Below are positions 45,600 to 56,130 of a stretch of DNA of 64,000 bases, piece after piece; within the stretch, counting starts at the first letter, position 1, and each line of letters begins with the position of its first letter. This stretch comes from Alligator mississippiensis (Eukaryota; Chordata; Crocodylia; Alligatoridae), in assembly GCF_030867095.1 (NCBI RefSeq), contig NC_081835.1:17120501-17184500 (forward strand), in the 5' to 3' direction. Below the pieces are notes generated by a model. The model ran no database searches. It was not told the origin of the DNA and saw only the letters and a program-made list of their open reading frames with translations. The translations under genes and the position numbers were made by a program.

Positions 45600-48500
45600 A
45601 TACTCCTTCTAGCTGCGTACAACAGGGTTGGAGGAGCAATGAGTATTTTGCACTTCTTGGTTATCCTTACTTATGTCCCTTTGCCTAAAGGGACTTCCCT
45701 CCATTTTAATCTAAGGGTCATCACAAGCTTCTCCATTAAAAAGCTTTTTCTATGAGAGAGCCCCTGGCTCATTGAACTGGCTTCACACTGGCTTCCTTTG
45801 CCTTCTGAAGGCCAAATCATTAGAGGAGCTCAGACCCATAAAGTAATGAGTGTCTTCAGGCCTTTCTGGAGGCACCTTTTCCTTTCACTGAAGTCCTTGT
45901 GGGCACTCAGCACTTCACAGGCTCAGGCCCTTTTAATCTGTGTTTGCTTTATGGTAGAGCACCTGGCTCAGCTTGGCAGACCACACTTTGTCAACAGGAA
46001 TGATTAGTAACATTTTATTTTGTTCTCTAACTGTCAAAGTCATGCTATTCTCTCCAGCTTCTGTGGGGGAGCGTATAAATAGTTGCGTTGGTCAAATCAT
46101 TCCCCTTGGGTATGGGTAAGCCAGTTTCTCCCTGTACTTGCTTCCTCAGTAAACTCTGTTTTACCATCCCCTCTTGCACAACATGACAGTTCTCCAGGGG
46201 GTTGTGTGCAATCCCTGGTTTAGACAAAGGCTGAGCTCACTCTCACTGACGCCAAAGGTTGCAATATTGGACATCTTTTCAACCCTGGCAGAGCTCAGGT
46301 CTCCAGGTCTGGCAGTGGCTGCTGCACAAGAGAAATCACACGACCTTCCAACACTCTGATCCTAGCAGCTCAATTAATAAACTAAATGGCAGCGCAGGTG
46401 GCTCATGTCGCTTTGCGAGTGGAAGGATATCTGCTTACGTGCCTGGCTGTCCCCTGCAAAGTCCAGCTGCTGCGGAGGTCAGGAAGTCTGTGATTGAAAG
46501 TGGATGGAAACTGCTTTTAAAAAGACCATCATCTGACTTTTGACCTGCCAGTGGGCAGCTGCTGATGCAGAGCACGAGGGATCTTGCACAGCTTTTTCTG
46601 GGTGTCGGGCTGAGCCTGGCAGAAGCAAATATGATTAGCATGGAAGCACAGCACATGACACCAGTGGCAGCTGGCAGTAAATCACCAGGGTTAGTGAGGC
46701 ACTGGAGAGAGACTCATCTTCTTGGGAGGGATCAGATGAGCAAGGCTTTGCCATCTCCTAGAGGCCATCTCAAAGCAGTGACTGCTAGGTAGGTTCTGTC
46801 GAAGGCAGTGGTGACAAACAGCCAATTCAAACATGATCAACTACCACCTCTTCATTAGCAGCTGTGATACAAGAGGCAGGGGAGTTACTGCAAAACCTCA
46901 CTGTTCCCTGTGGAAAAATTCATCCCTGTGGGCACCCTTGCCCAAATCCTTCCTCCCCCTCAACCATTGCCACCCATCCTGGGATGCTGCTGGCATTTCA
47001 CAATCGGCCTCACCCTGATTTACACCTGCCACATCCTGTGTAAACTGGACTGATTCTAGCCCAGTATAAATAAAATCCTGTGTCTGAAAGGGCCCCACAG
47101 CCAGTTGTATATTTGCCTGCTCTAATCTGCATTCCAGTTTGACAGCTCTGGAAGCAGGTCAGAGGCCAGGTAGAAAGCTGGGTGTTTCTCATTTGCATCT
47201 CAGTACCTGGAATACCAGGTTAGTTCCTAGCTATTTCTGTCAAGGACACTGAATGGAAGGAAACTATTACAGGTAGCATTTACAAAACCCCAAACCAATA
47301 GGAAAGTCTCCAGGAGTTAACATTTCCGTGAAAAGTGTCTTTTTCTTTACGTGTTCCCCAGCAGTTGGGCCACCTTCTAGCCTGCAGCACTGTGCTAGTG
47401 CATGAGGTTTTAACAGAAAGCTGACCAGAGAATGATCCGACACACAAGCATCCTGAGAGGAGAAATGCAAAAAAAGGCACGGACAGAAGAATGCACAAAA
47501 AGTCAAATCGCTCTCTACGTTTGGAAAAGAGAATCAGTATTAATATTTTACCATGGGACCATAGATTTAAAATATATATATATATATAAAAACCAATTTT
47601 TTCTTGGAAACAGGACAGACCCTGATCCTCAAAACTGAACCGTCTGAACGCTAGAAGGATTTGGATTAAGGTCCAGACTTGGCATCCAGCCCCTTTATCC
47701 CTGTATTGCACACTCCGCAAAGACTGCCAACAAAGTTGGTGGTTAATGCTGCATTCCTGTGGGGCCCTGGGAAAACTAGGCTGAGACCTACTAGACTCAT
47801 GTCACATAATGTCGTTGGATGGTAACCAGTGCTTGGGATGACTCTCCAAATGTGCTACACTCTGTTTGATGAGTTAGAGGTACCATGCCCAGCCTTCCCT
47901 TTATATCAGCTGACGTCTGACAGCTTTTCCCTGTTCTCCTTTCTGTGGGGAAGAGGAGAATTCAGGTTTCCTGACGAGGCAGTCGAGAAACCGTGTGAGA
48001 TAAAGACTTTGGATAACAATATTTCAGTGTTTGCAGACCAGAAAATGAATGTGCTGGAATAAGCCTGGTTTACATTTGGGGTTGTGATATTTAGACAGGA
48101 GCTCCATTACAAAAATAAATATGATAGTGAAGTACAGGTAACCCTGACAAGTCAGCCTGGTTAATGCTTAATTGTCATAGCAGATTTGATACCTGAGCAT
48201 GTTGTTGACCAGCGGACATTACTTAGGGTAGTCATACAGTGTGTTAGTTCTGTAGATTGCTTTGAACTGAGGCCCAAACCTGGTCTGAACACTCCTGCAC
48301 TGGGGGGAGGTTAAATCTGGCATGTGCCTCATTGCTGAGCTTTATCTATAATGGACTGATCCAAAATCCACTTTACCAAACTCTGAGAAACTGTTGGTGC
48401 ACTTCTGAACCCTGCAATTTCGACTCATTTCCTCTTTGAATGGTTTTCTTTTTGGAAATGACAGACTGAATTAACATAGCCACGAAGCAGCAATTTAACA

Positions 48501-48700
48501 GCAAAACTGTTCAGGAAGTCTGATTCACTTTTCTTTTCTTCCATTCATTCATATCCCAGTAGCTTTCTGGGTTATCTGCACCATTGCATGACAAGGCATG
48601 ATTTGCTGAAGAAATTCATCACTACCCTTATCATTCTCCTAGATGCTACAGCACCTTTTGTCAAAGCAGCTTCTTGAACGTATGTTAAGTAAGTCTCCCA
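45600..48700. other. Intergenic stretch, no gene seen
   Basis: It contains a (TA)n run at 47571-47587 and otherwise unclassified sequence. No exons with coherent splice sites or conserved motifs were recognised, apart from the possible LTR-fossil piece at 46045-46227. Confidence 0.5.
47571..47587. repeat. (TA)n microsatellite
   Basis: ATATATATATATATATA run with flanking A-rich sequence. Confidence 0.85.
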
Positions 48701-48711
48701 AACCTTTCTAA

Positions 48712-48792
48712 AGTGAGTCGATATAATTATTCCCAGTTTCCAGATGGGGATAACTGAGGCACGAAGAAGTGAATGACTTGCCAAAGATCACA
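48712..48792 (-). repeat. MIR-like SINE interrupted by CR1
   Basis: CCCAGTTTCCAGATGGGGAT, then AACTGAGGCACGAAGAAGTG and ACTTGCCAAAGATCACA follow MIR read on the minus strand. It is cut directly by the CR1 copy that starts at 48793. Confidence 0.65.
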
Positions 48793-49533
48793 AGTGCAAG
48801 GTGCTGCATGTAGGGAGAAGGAACCTGCAACATATCTATAGGTTGGGGAACTCACTTCTCAACAACACAGTGGCTGAAAGGGATCTTGGAGTCATTGTTG
48901 ACTCCAGGATGGACATGAGCCGCCAATGCCAGGAAGCGGTCAGTAAGGCCAACCACACCTTGTCGTGCATCTACGGATGCATCATAAGCAGGTCCAGGGA
49001 GGTGATCCTTCCCCTCTATGCGACATTGGTCAGGCTGCAGCTGGAATCCTGCGTCCAGTTCTGGGGGCCGCACCACAGGAGGGATGTGGCTAATATTGAG
49101 AGGGTCCGGAGGAGGGCCACTTGCATGGTGAGGGAGCAGTGGATAGATAGATTAAAGGGCCTGAATCTATTCAGCTGCCACAAGAGAAGACTGAGATGAG
49201 ATCTGGTGGCCGTCTATAAACTCACCAGGGGGGACCATTGGAAAATAGGTGAGGCTCTGTTCCCCTGGGCACCACCTTGGATAACAAGGAATAACGGCCA
49301 CAAATTGATCGAGAGCAGGTTTAGGCTTGATTTCGGGAGGCATTATTTTACAATTCGGGCTGCCAGGCTCTGGAATGGGCTCCCAAGGGAGGTGGTGCTC
49401 TTCCCTACCATGGAGGTCTTCAAGAGGAGGTTGAATCTGGCTGGGGTATTATGATCCCAGCACTCATTCCTGCCCATGGCAGGGGGTCAGACTTGATGAT
49501 CTGCTCAGGTCCCTTCCAACCCTAGAATCTATG
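48793..49533 (+). mobile_element. CR1 LINE, 3' part, with target duplication
   Basis: It carries the end of the CR1 reverse transcriptase (GRRNLQHIYRLG, AERDLGVIVDSRMD, REVILPLYATLVRLQLE, RDVANIERVRRRATCMV and related pieces) and the 3' tail CAGGTCCCTTCCAACCCTAG then AATCTATG. AAGATCACA occurs on both sides (48784-48792 and 49534-49542), a likely 9-bp target duplication. It is 5'-truncated with only a few frame breaks, so it is less decayed than the copy at 11115. Confidence 0.93.
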
Positions 49534-49624
49534 AAGATCACATACTACCTTAGAAAATGGCAGTGCAGCTGGCAGGCAGCCCCCTCACTGAAGCAATCTC
49601 ATGCCCCAGCCAGCTGGGTCAGCG

Positions 49625-49812
49625 TCTACACGTACATTGTGATCCACTAAATAATGCTGTTGCAGGATAGTACTTGTATTTATAAGAACTAACCTATGGC
49701 AGCATTTATTAGTTTACTGTGACCTAGTAGGGTTGCATATGTGGATGCAGAGACTTTACTGTAGAGCTGATTAGGCAACTCCTCAGTAAACGTCTCATGT
49801 AGATGCAACCTA
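49625..49812. mobile_element. MITE of the CGTCTACA / CTCATGTAGA family
   Basis: The left GCGTCTACACGTACATTGTG and the right AAACGTCTCATGTAGATGCA form an inverted pair, and the right end is nearly identical to 2851-2872. The centre is diverged. Confidence 0.55.
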
Positions 49813-49875
49813 TGGCTTCTTATTTGAAATTGTTGGGTTTATCTTGTGAATCGTGTGCAGACCTAACAGTGCTAA

Positions 49876-50129
49876 CAGAGCCATCCCTAGGGGTGTGTGG
49901 AGCCCAGGGCATATCGGCCTGTGTGTGCCCTGGGTTGGGGGGGAGTGGCAAGCAGCTGGAGCCGGTGAGGGGTGGCGAGTGGCCAGAGCCGGCAGCGCTC
50001 AGTAGCAGCAGCATGTGGCGATGTGTGGCAGCCACAGTGGGGCCTATATGGCAATGACCGCAGGGCCCCCCAAAGTGCAGGACCCAGGGCGATCGCCCCA
50101 ATTCACCCTCCCCTCCAGGGATGGCCCTG
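49876..50129. mobile_element. Non-autonomous hAT element, complete
   Basis: The left end is CAGAGCCATCCCTAGGGGTG. The inverted right end is CAGGGCCATCCCTGGAGGGG. A perfect target duplication AGTGCTAA lies at 49868-49875 and 50130-50137. It is 254 bp, GC-rich, without transposase. Confidence 0.93.
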
Positions 50130-51385
50130 AGTGCTAACATTGCGTGGCATCCTGCAGGACCCCTGAAAGGATCTGAAAGCGCCCTGTCTGAGAATCACTC
50201 ATCTGAAGCCTGAACTTGTCCAAGCCGACCTCTCTGCTCTGAACAATCTGCAAACCTCTAGGTTGAACCTCAAATCTGATGACAAGTCAAAAACTGGGTC
50301 GAATGAAAATATTCCCTTTGATTGCTCTTGAATTTTGAGGAAGTTTAAAGCCTGCCCATATTGATACTTTGTGGCTTAATGTTGTTGCTCCTAAAGATAC
50401 AGGAGGGGAAAAAAGGATTACATCACAATGCAGTTTTTAATAAGCAGTCCCCTAGGGTGTTGTTTTACAGTTCTGCTGAGGATACTCGCTCTGTGACACG
50501 CAATCGCCTCTCAATAGCAGCTCAGTAAAACTCTATCCAGTGCAAAAGAAAACTGGGCAGAAGCACCAGAGAGTGGTGTAGTTTGAAATAAGTTAAAGTT
50601 TCAGTTTGAAAGCTAGCCTGGAAGATCCCGGTTTGCCAATTATAAAACCTGGACTTCAGAATAACTGCTGAGTGGGTAATTAATCCCTGAGGAGAACGGG
50701 AGTCTGGACAAATGTAAAATGGAGCAGGAAAAAAAATGTATATGAAAAATTCACTTAAAAAACAACAACTTAGGACATTAGTCATTGGAGAACTATAACT
50801 CATCATTCATTCATTTTTATTTCTGTGATGAGCAGAGATGTTTTTAATCCTGGCACTAAGGAAGGAAAAGGATTCTTTTCTCTTTCAAAGGCAGCTGGAA
50901 ATGCTTTTATTTTAATGTCATCTCTTTGATAAGAGGAGTAGGAAAAAGTGTGGGGAACAGAGAAAAGAGGGGTATATTGTCACTGAAAGATTTATGCAGG
51001 GCTTGGAGTGGAATAAGGACCGTGCCTTGAACTGCTCGTGGCTTCTATTGCAATCTCCAGTAGTGTCCATGGCTCCTGTCTTATCATGATTATGAAGCTT
51101 GGCCAGTTAATGCTCTATGGGCCACGCTCCTGGCTTCCCTCCAATAGCCGTGTCCTCGCTCAGTGTTGAGGAAAGAATCACTATAGCTGTTTTGCCCATT
51201 GTCCTCTCACCAGATGAGTTTGACTGCTGCCTGTCTTTGGTCCTAAGTGGCCTGCCACTTGCAAGAAGGAAGCTGGTTTGTCAAAAATCTCTGGTATGTC
51301 CTATTGCTCACTGCAATGAGTTTTCCAAAGGCCCAGCGAAATGCTGCCACCAAGAAAACTGAAAGGGGGAGTGATTGTTCTAATG

Positions 51386-52380
51386 CAGGGCTGGGCAATT
51401 ATTTTGGCTGGAGGGCCTCTTAGGGAGGTTTACTGAGCTGCTGCGTGCTGGGTCAGCACCCCCTTCCTTTCCCCTTCTCCCCTGCCCCACAACAGCTCAC
51501 CAAAACTCACCAAAATTCCCTAAGTGGCCCCCATGCACAGTCAGGTGGCTGGGGTGAGGCCACAGGCCAGCAGGGAACAGCATCCAGGTGACAGCACGGG
51601 GTTGGCCCCAGAGCAGAGCAGGGGCATGTGAGGAGCAGATCACAGCTGTGCCCCTGGTCCTGCCCCACGCTGTTATTGCTCTGAAATCTTGGGGTCTCCA
51701 TGGAGGCCAGCTGGGACCCAGGTGGGCCGGGCACATAGCTGGGCAGGTGGGATGGAGCTGCCGGGGGAGTGGGGGGAGCAGCGTCTGGGAGTGGTACAGC
51801 AGGTGTGGCTGGGGATTGGGGATTGGGATCGTGGGACAGTGACAGTGCAGGGCTGGGGCCCAGGGCAGAGCCGTGCTCTGCTCCCCACATGCCCCTGTCT
51901 GCAGAACTGGTGCCCGTTGCATCGCAAGGATGTGCTGGTAGCAGATCGTAGCTTTGCTTCAGCCCTGACCATGATGTGATGCTGATCCCCAGCCCTGCCC
52001 ACCTGTCCCACACCTGAAAGCTGCTTCGCGCCCGTGGCCTCATCCCATCTGCTGGTTGTGCACCCTGTGATGTGGGGCCCAGCCAGTCTCTGTGGAGACC
52101 CCACCTGCCCACTCTGTCCGATGCCCCCGGCACTAGCTGTGGGGCAGATGGGCCAGGATGCCCAGGCAGCGGGGCTGTGGCTGGCAGCAGCAGCTGGAAG
52201 GAGCTACTACTGGGCTACTGGGAAATGGAGTCTGGCTGCTGTGCTGCCCTGGCCCTGCTGCACGCCCTGGGGCAGCAGGACTGGTCATGGGCCGGGTGGG
52301 GTCAGGGGACCCACTGAGGGCTGGACAAAATGCCTTGGCAGGCCACATCTGGCTCACAAGCCATATTTTGCTCACCCTTG
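51386..52380. mobile_element. Non-autonomous hAT element, complete, 995 bp
   Basis: The left end is CAGGGCTGGGCAATTATTTT. The inverted right end is CAAGGGTGAGCAAAATATGG. A perfect target duplication TTCTAATG lies at 51378-51385 and 52381-52388. The interior is GC-rich and open in several frames on both strands (up to 208 codons), but none resembles a transposase or any other protein I know. The frames are a by-product of composition. Confidence 0.92.
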
Positions 52381-52474
52381 TTCTAATGTCTCATAGCATG
52401 CATGAGGCAGAGCCAAGGAAGGTCTCTCAACCTTAAAACTCCTTACTTCTGATCTTGCTCTATAACTGTTAGAT

Positions 52475-52879
52475 CAGGGGTGTCCAACAATTGGCCCATG
52501 GGCCACACATGGCTCATGGGGGGTTCAGTCATGGTTCCTGGGCTTCTACCTGACTGCCACTGCTCTCTCCATAGGTCTGGCTGCAACAGCAACCAAAAAC
52601 TCTGGGCTCTCCCTCTATCCCCTGGCATTCATTTTCTGTGCCTGTCCCAGGGAATGGGGCTGTACAGTGGAGTTGCAGGTGAGCCCAGGGGCACATGATG
52701 TAGCAGTAAAGCACCCACACAGTGCAGCAGTGGGGAAGAGCGTATGCATGTAGGGCAGGGGGGGTGTGGGCCTGATGGGGGCCGTGGCTCATCCTGGGGC
52801 AGCCTGTGGGTGTGTGCTCCCTGCTGGTGCCACTCATGGGGCATTCAGGTTCTGGATACTTGGAAGACGGACAGCCCAG
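52475..52879. mobile_element. Non-autonomous hAT element
   Basis: The left end is CAGGGGTGTCCAACAATTGG. The inverted right end is CTGGGCTGTCCGTCTTCC. The target duplication TGTTAGAT / TGTTAGGT matches at seven of eight bases (52467-52474 and 52880-52887). It starts only 86 bases after the previous hAT copy. Confidence 0.82.
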
Positions 52880-52889
52880 TGTTAGGTCA

Positions 52890-54836
52890 CAGTTTCTCTC
52901 CAGCTAAGGTTCTGTGGCCCCTTCTGCCTATTACTATCTTAGCAGCTGCAACTTACTATTTAGCACTTTGGATGCTTCACTTTGATGCGTGATGCTCAGA
53001 AAAGAAACGATTCAGTTGATCACATGTATCCCAAGAGGAATTACAGTAAATATAACAATAAATTCATCCAGTTATAGTCTGAAATCAGTCTATTTTGAGT
53101 TGTCTCTGTTAAACCGATTGCCTGGTGAGATAACAGCTGTTGGAAGATCACAATTCTTGATCTCTCTGAGAAGGCTCTCCAGATCAAAACCCCCAAATTC
53201 AAATGGCACAAATTGGGAGGAAGCTCAGGACTCAGAAGTTCAAACTCTCCTCTCTTGTGTTTATCCACTGAAGGGTTCAGCACACCTTCCTCAACCTCTC
53301 TGTTGTGCTCTACTAATTAACATCAGTCATGACCAGGAGAGAGGGGAATTCAATATCCTTAGCATGGGCTAATTACTGTCACTTAAACCAGATGGAGGTT
53401 ACCAAAGCTTTTATGTTGGCTCCATGTCTACTTTTTCAAACTGGAGTTGCAGCAGAGGTGATGCACACCACTTACCAACCCCTGAGTTATCCCATCCATT
53501 CCTGCCTTTAATTCAGATGCACAAATAACAGCTGGCTAGAAAGAGTTCTTCCTTGAAAATATTTTAATTTTCTTGAGATGGCCATGAAAACTAGTGTACC
53601 AGTGTATACTAAATGAGTGTTAACAATGCAGGGTGGACACCACCAGGCAGGGCTATTCATTCCCAATCATTGTCTCTCCTCAGTACAGTAGAGTTTATAT
53701 AGGCACTGGATAAAAAAATCCCTTTGAAGTGATTGCAAATTATGAGTGTGTCACTCTTGACCTATCTGAGCCCACACTTATTTTCTTAAGTGGGAGCTCT
53801 GACAAGGGTTGGCATTTTGACTGTTGTCTTTGGTTTTCAACCCTCTCCCAAAGGTGCTTATCAATTCCAGAGAGAAGTGTTCTTGCATGGCTTGGGGACT
53901 GTTTGAGTGCCCTCAAAATCAAATCAGCCGAGCCAACACTGGAGCATTTTAATTATTGCTTTATCAAAGAACCCATCTTGTTGGTGAACCTATGACTTAT
54001 CTGTAATGCTAATAGCCCCCTTTCTGGTCTTGGAAAAAGCTGTGCAACTGCTGTAGAAGCAAATGTAGGGGTAGCGCATGGAAAACTGATGTCACAACTG
54101 GGTCTAGTACACGGCATCCACGTTGCGCCTCATAGCACCTAAACAAAACAGCTGAGAAGCTAAGAACTCATATCTACAGCATCTTGATTTCTTCTTTCTT
54201 GTTTCTTACTGTGCCTGTGACAGACTCCGAAAAAGCACCGTCATTTCCAAACTGATAAAAAAATGTCTCTAGCACAGATGCCCTTCTGAGGCCAAAGAAA
54301 TTAGGTCATGAGGTTGACATTGTTGTTTCCACTTAAGTCAATATTTCTGTAGCATCAAGTGGACTTGCAGCTCTTATCTCCTAATGTTCAAGGACTGTAA
54401 ATTGATGTGATCACAACACCACTGCTGTGTGCTGGAGGGATTGACAGACTTCCTGTTATTTTTCCCTCCTGTGTGGAGCCTCCAAGATTACAAATGTGTG
54501 TCACTATGCTGAGAAATATGGGCCACAGGATCTCAGCTGGGGAGACCATTGGCAGAATATTACTTTGGAAATTTTTAAAATAACCTGAAATAAAAAGCTG
54601 AACTTTACCTCACCAGATGGTTCCACCATAAATAGAAATGACCCAGTGTGAGAAAACTTTGTTTCACTGAGCAGCCATTTGTTTCAGTGGCTTATTAAAG
54701 CTTTGCTATACTGCCAGTGCAAATGGTTGGGCTTAGGAATATGGTAGAAATATTCACAACCTTTAAAAGAATCAAGGAAATTACTCAGTTCAGCAGGTTA
54801 AAAAGTTCCAAGTACAGGAAAAATCCTACAAGAGGC
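52890..54836. other. Intergenic stretch, nothing recognised
   Basis: AT-rich sequence with only short chance frames. No splice-supported exons, no recognised repeat family. Confidence 0.5.
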
Positions 54837-54837
54837 A

Positions 54838-55022
54838 AAGATTTCTTAGGGTGATATCTTTTATTGGAGCAATTATAGTTGGGATAAAGTTAGACAAGCT
54901 TTCAAATAGAAGGCATTCTTCCTCGGGTCTGATCAGGAGGAATGTCTTGCATTTGAAAACTTGTCTAACTTTATCCCAACTTCATAGTTGGTCCAATAAA
55001 AGAGCTCACTCTAAGAAATCCT
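54838..55022. mobile_element. Palindromic MITE, imperfect arms
   Basis: The left arm AAGATTTCTTAGGGTGATAT through GGATAAAGTTAGACAAGC is the inverse of the right arm ending CACTCTAAGAAATCCTT. A few small differences separate the arms of about 70 bases. It shares TCTTTTATTGGA and TATCCCAACT with the copy at 12252. It resembles the crocodilian Chompy MITEs as I remember them. Confidence 0.8.
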
Positions 55023-55319
55023 TGACTCTTGCATAATTTCGGAACCATCACAGCTACAACTTTGCTCTTACACTACTTAAGAAAAATCCTGAAATTCAGG
55101 AATGAAGGAGGTAATCTTCCAGGTCTTTCCCATCTTTAATTCTTATCTTTCTGTGATATGTCACATGCTGATTTGGCGAGCCTATGTATGATGCAAATTC
55201 TGGTTGACATAATGCAATTGTAAGAACGAAACTCTGTTTCCTGAAATGTTTCTATGGCAAAGTGAAGTGCCACTAGAGAAGTGCCAATGCAAAGTATGGG
55301 CTGGTCTAAGGACATAGGC

Positions 55320-55503
55320 AGACAAGGTTCTTTGGGTAAATCTGGTATCTTTTATTAGACTAATGAAAATAGTTGGAAAAATTGTTCTTTGCAAGCTTAT
55401 GGGTACAAACCACCCTGTATCCGAAAGCTTGCAAAGAACAATTTTTCCAACTATTTTCATTAGTCTAATAAAAGATACCAGATTTACCCAAAGAACCTTG
55501 TCT
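55320..55503. mobile_element. Palindromic MITE with perfect 79-bp arms
   Basis: Bases 55320-55398 are the exact reverse complement of 55425-55503, with a 26-base loop (base-by-base comparison by eye). The arms begin AGACAAGGTTCTTTGGGTAA and include ATCTTTTATTAGACTAATG. No coding capacity. The target duplication was not resolved. It is Chompy-like by memory of that family; a database match would be needed to be sure. Confidence 0.9.
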
Positions 55504-55967
55504 ACCAATGGAAAGTATGCGACTTTAACAACTGTGTTTCAATGGATAACCCATATACTAAAGAGGTTGCCTGAGTTGGGAAACCAGTTTGACCAATGTT
55601 CATTGCAGCAGGATGGAGTGGAAATTCCCCAAGCAAGATAAAGGGACAGGCGTGACAAAAGAAAGGTTTAAAAAAGACTCAGAGTGGAAACAAAGGGAGA
55701 AGTCCCTTGGAGACATGCTGGAAGCACTGGGCAAAAGAAGGGAAGGGACAAACATGCTTTTGTAGTGGGAAAAAAGAGCTCTGTTTCAAGTGAAGGACCA
55801 AATAAGGTCACAGGAAGTGAGCTGGGATGAAAAGTCTGTGTTTGGAAGATGAGTCATGAGCAGCATTAAAGAACCATGGCCCACCACCGTGGACCTTACC
55901 TAATGCAAGAATGCTTCAGATTTGTGTCAAAGTGTAGGCAGGGAAATAGGGAAAAGGATTAATAGAT

Positions 55968-56130
55968 TTCATAGACATTAGGGGCTGGAAGGGACCTCAT
56001 GAGATCATCGAGTCCTGCACCCCTGGCATAGGCAGGAAAGTCAGCTGGGATCAAGTGATCCCAGCAAGAACGATATCTAGACATTTTTTGAAATAGTCCA
56101 GAGTAGGTGCTTGCATCACCTTTGGGGGGA
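55968..56130 (-). mobile_element. CR1 3' end
   Basis: TTCATAGACATTAGGGGCTG, then GAAGGGACCTCATGAGATCA and TCGAGTCCTGCACCCCTGG is the CR1 3' tail inverted, followed by the region just upstream of it. 5'-truncated. Confidence 0.8.

Noticed and set aside
51507-52436. 208-codon and other frames inside the 995-bp hAT element
   Set aside because: Overlapping frames on both strands, no transposase motif, and the element has intact ends and duplication, so it is a non-autonomous copy.
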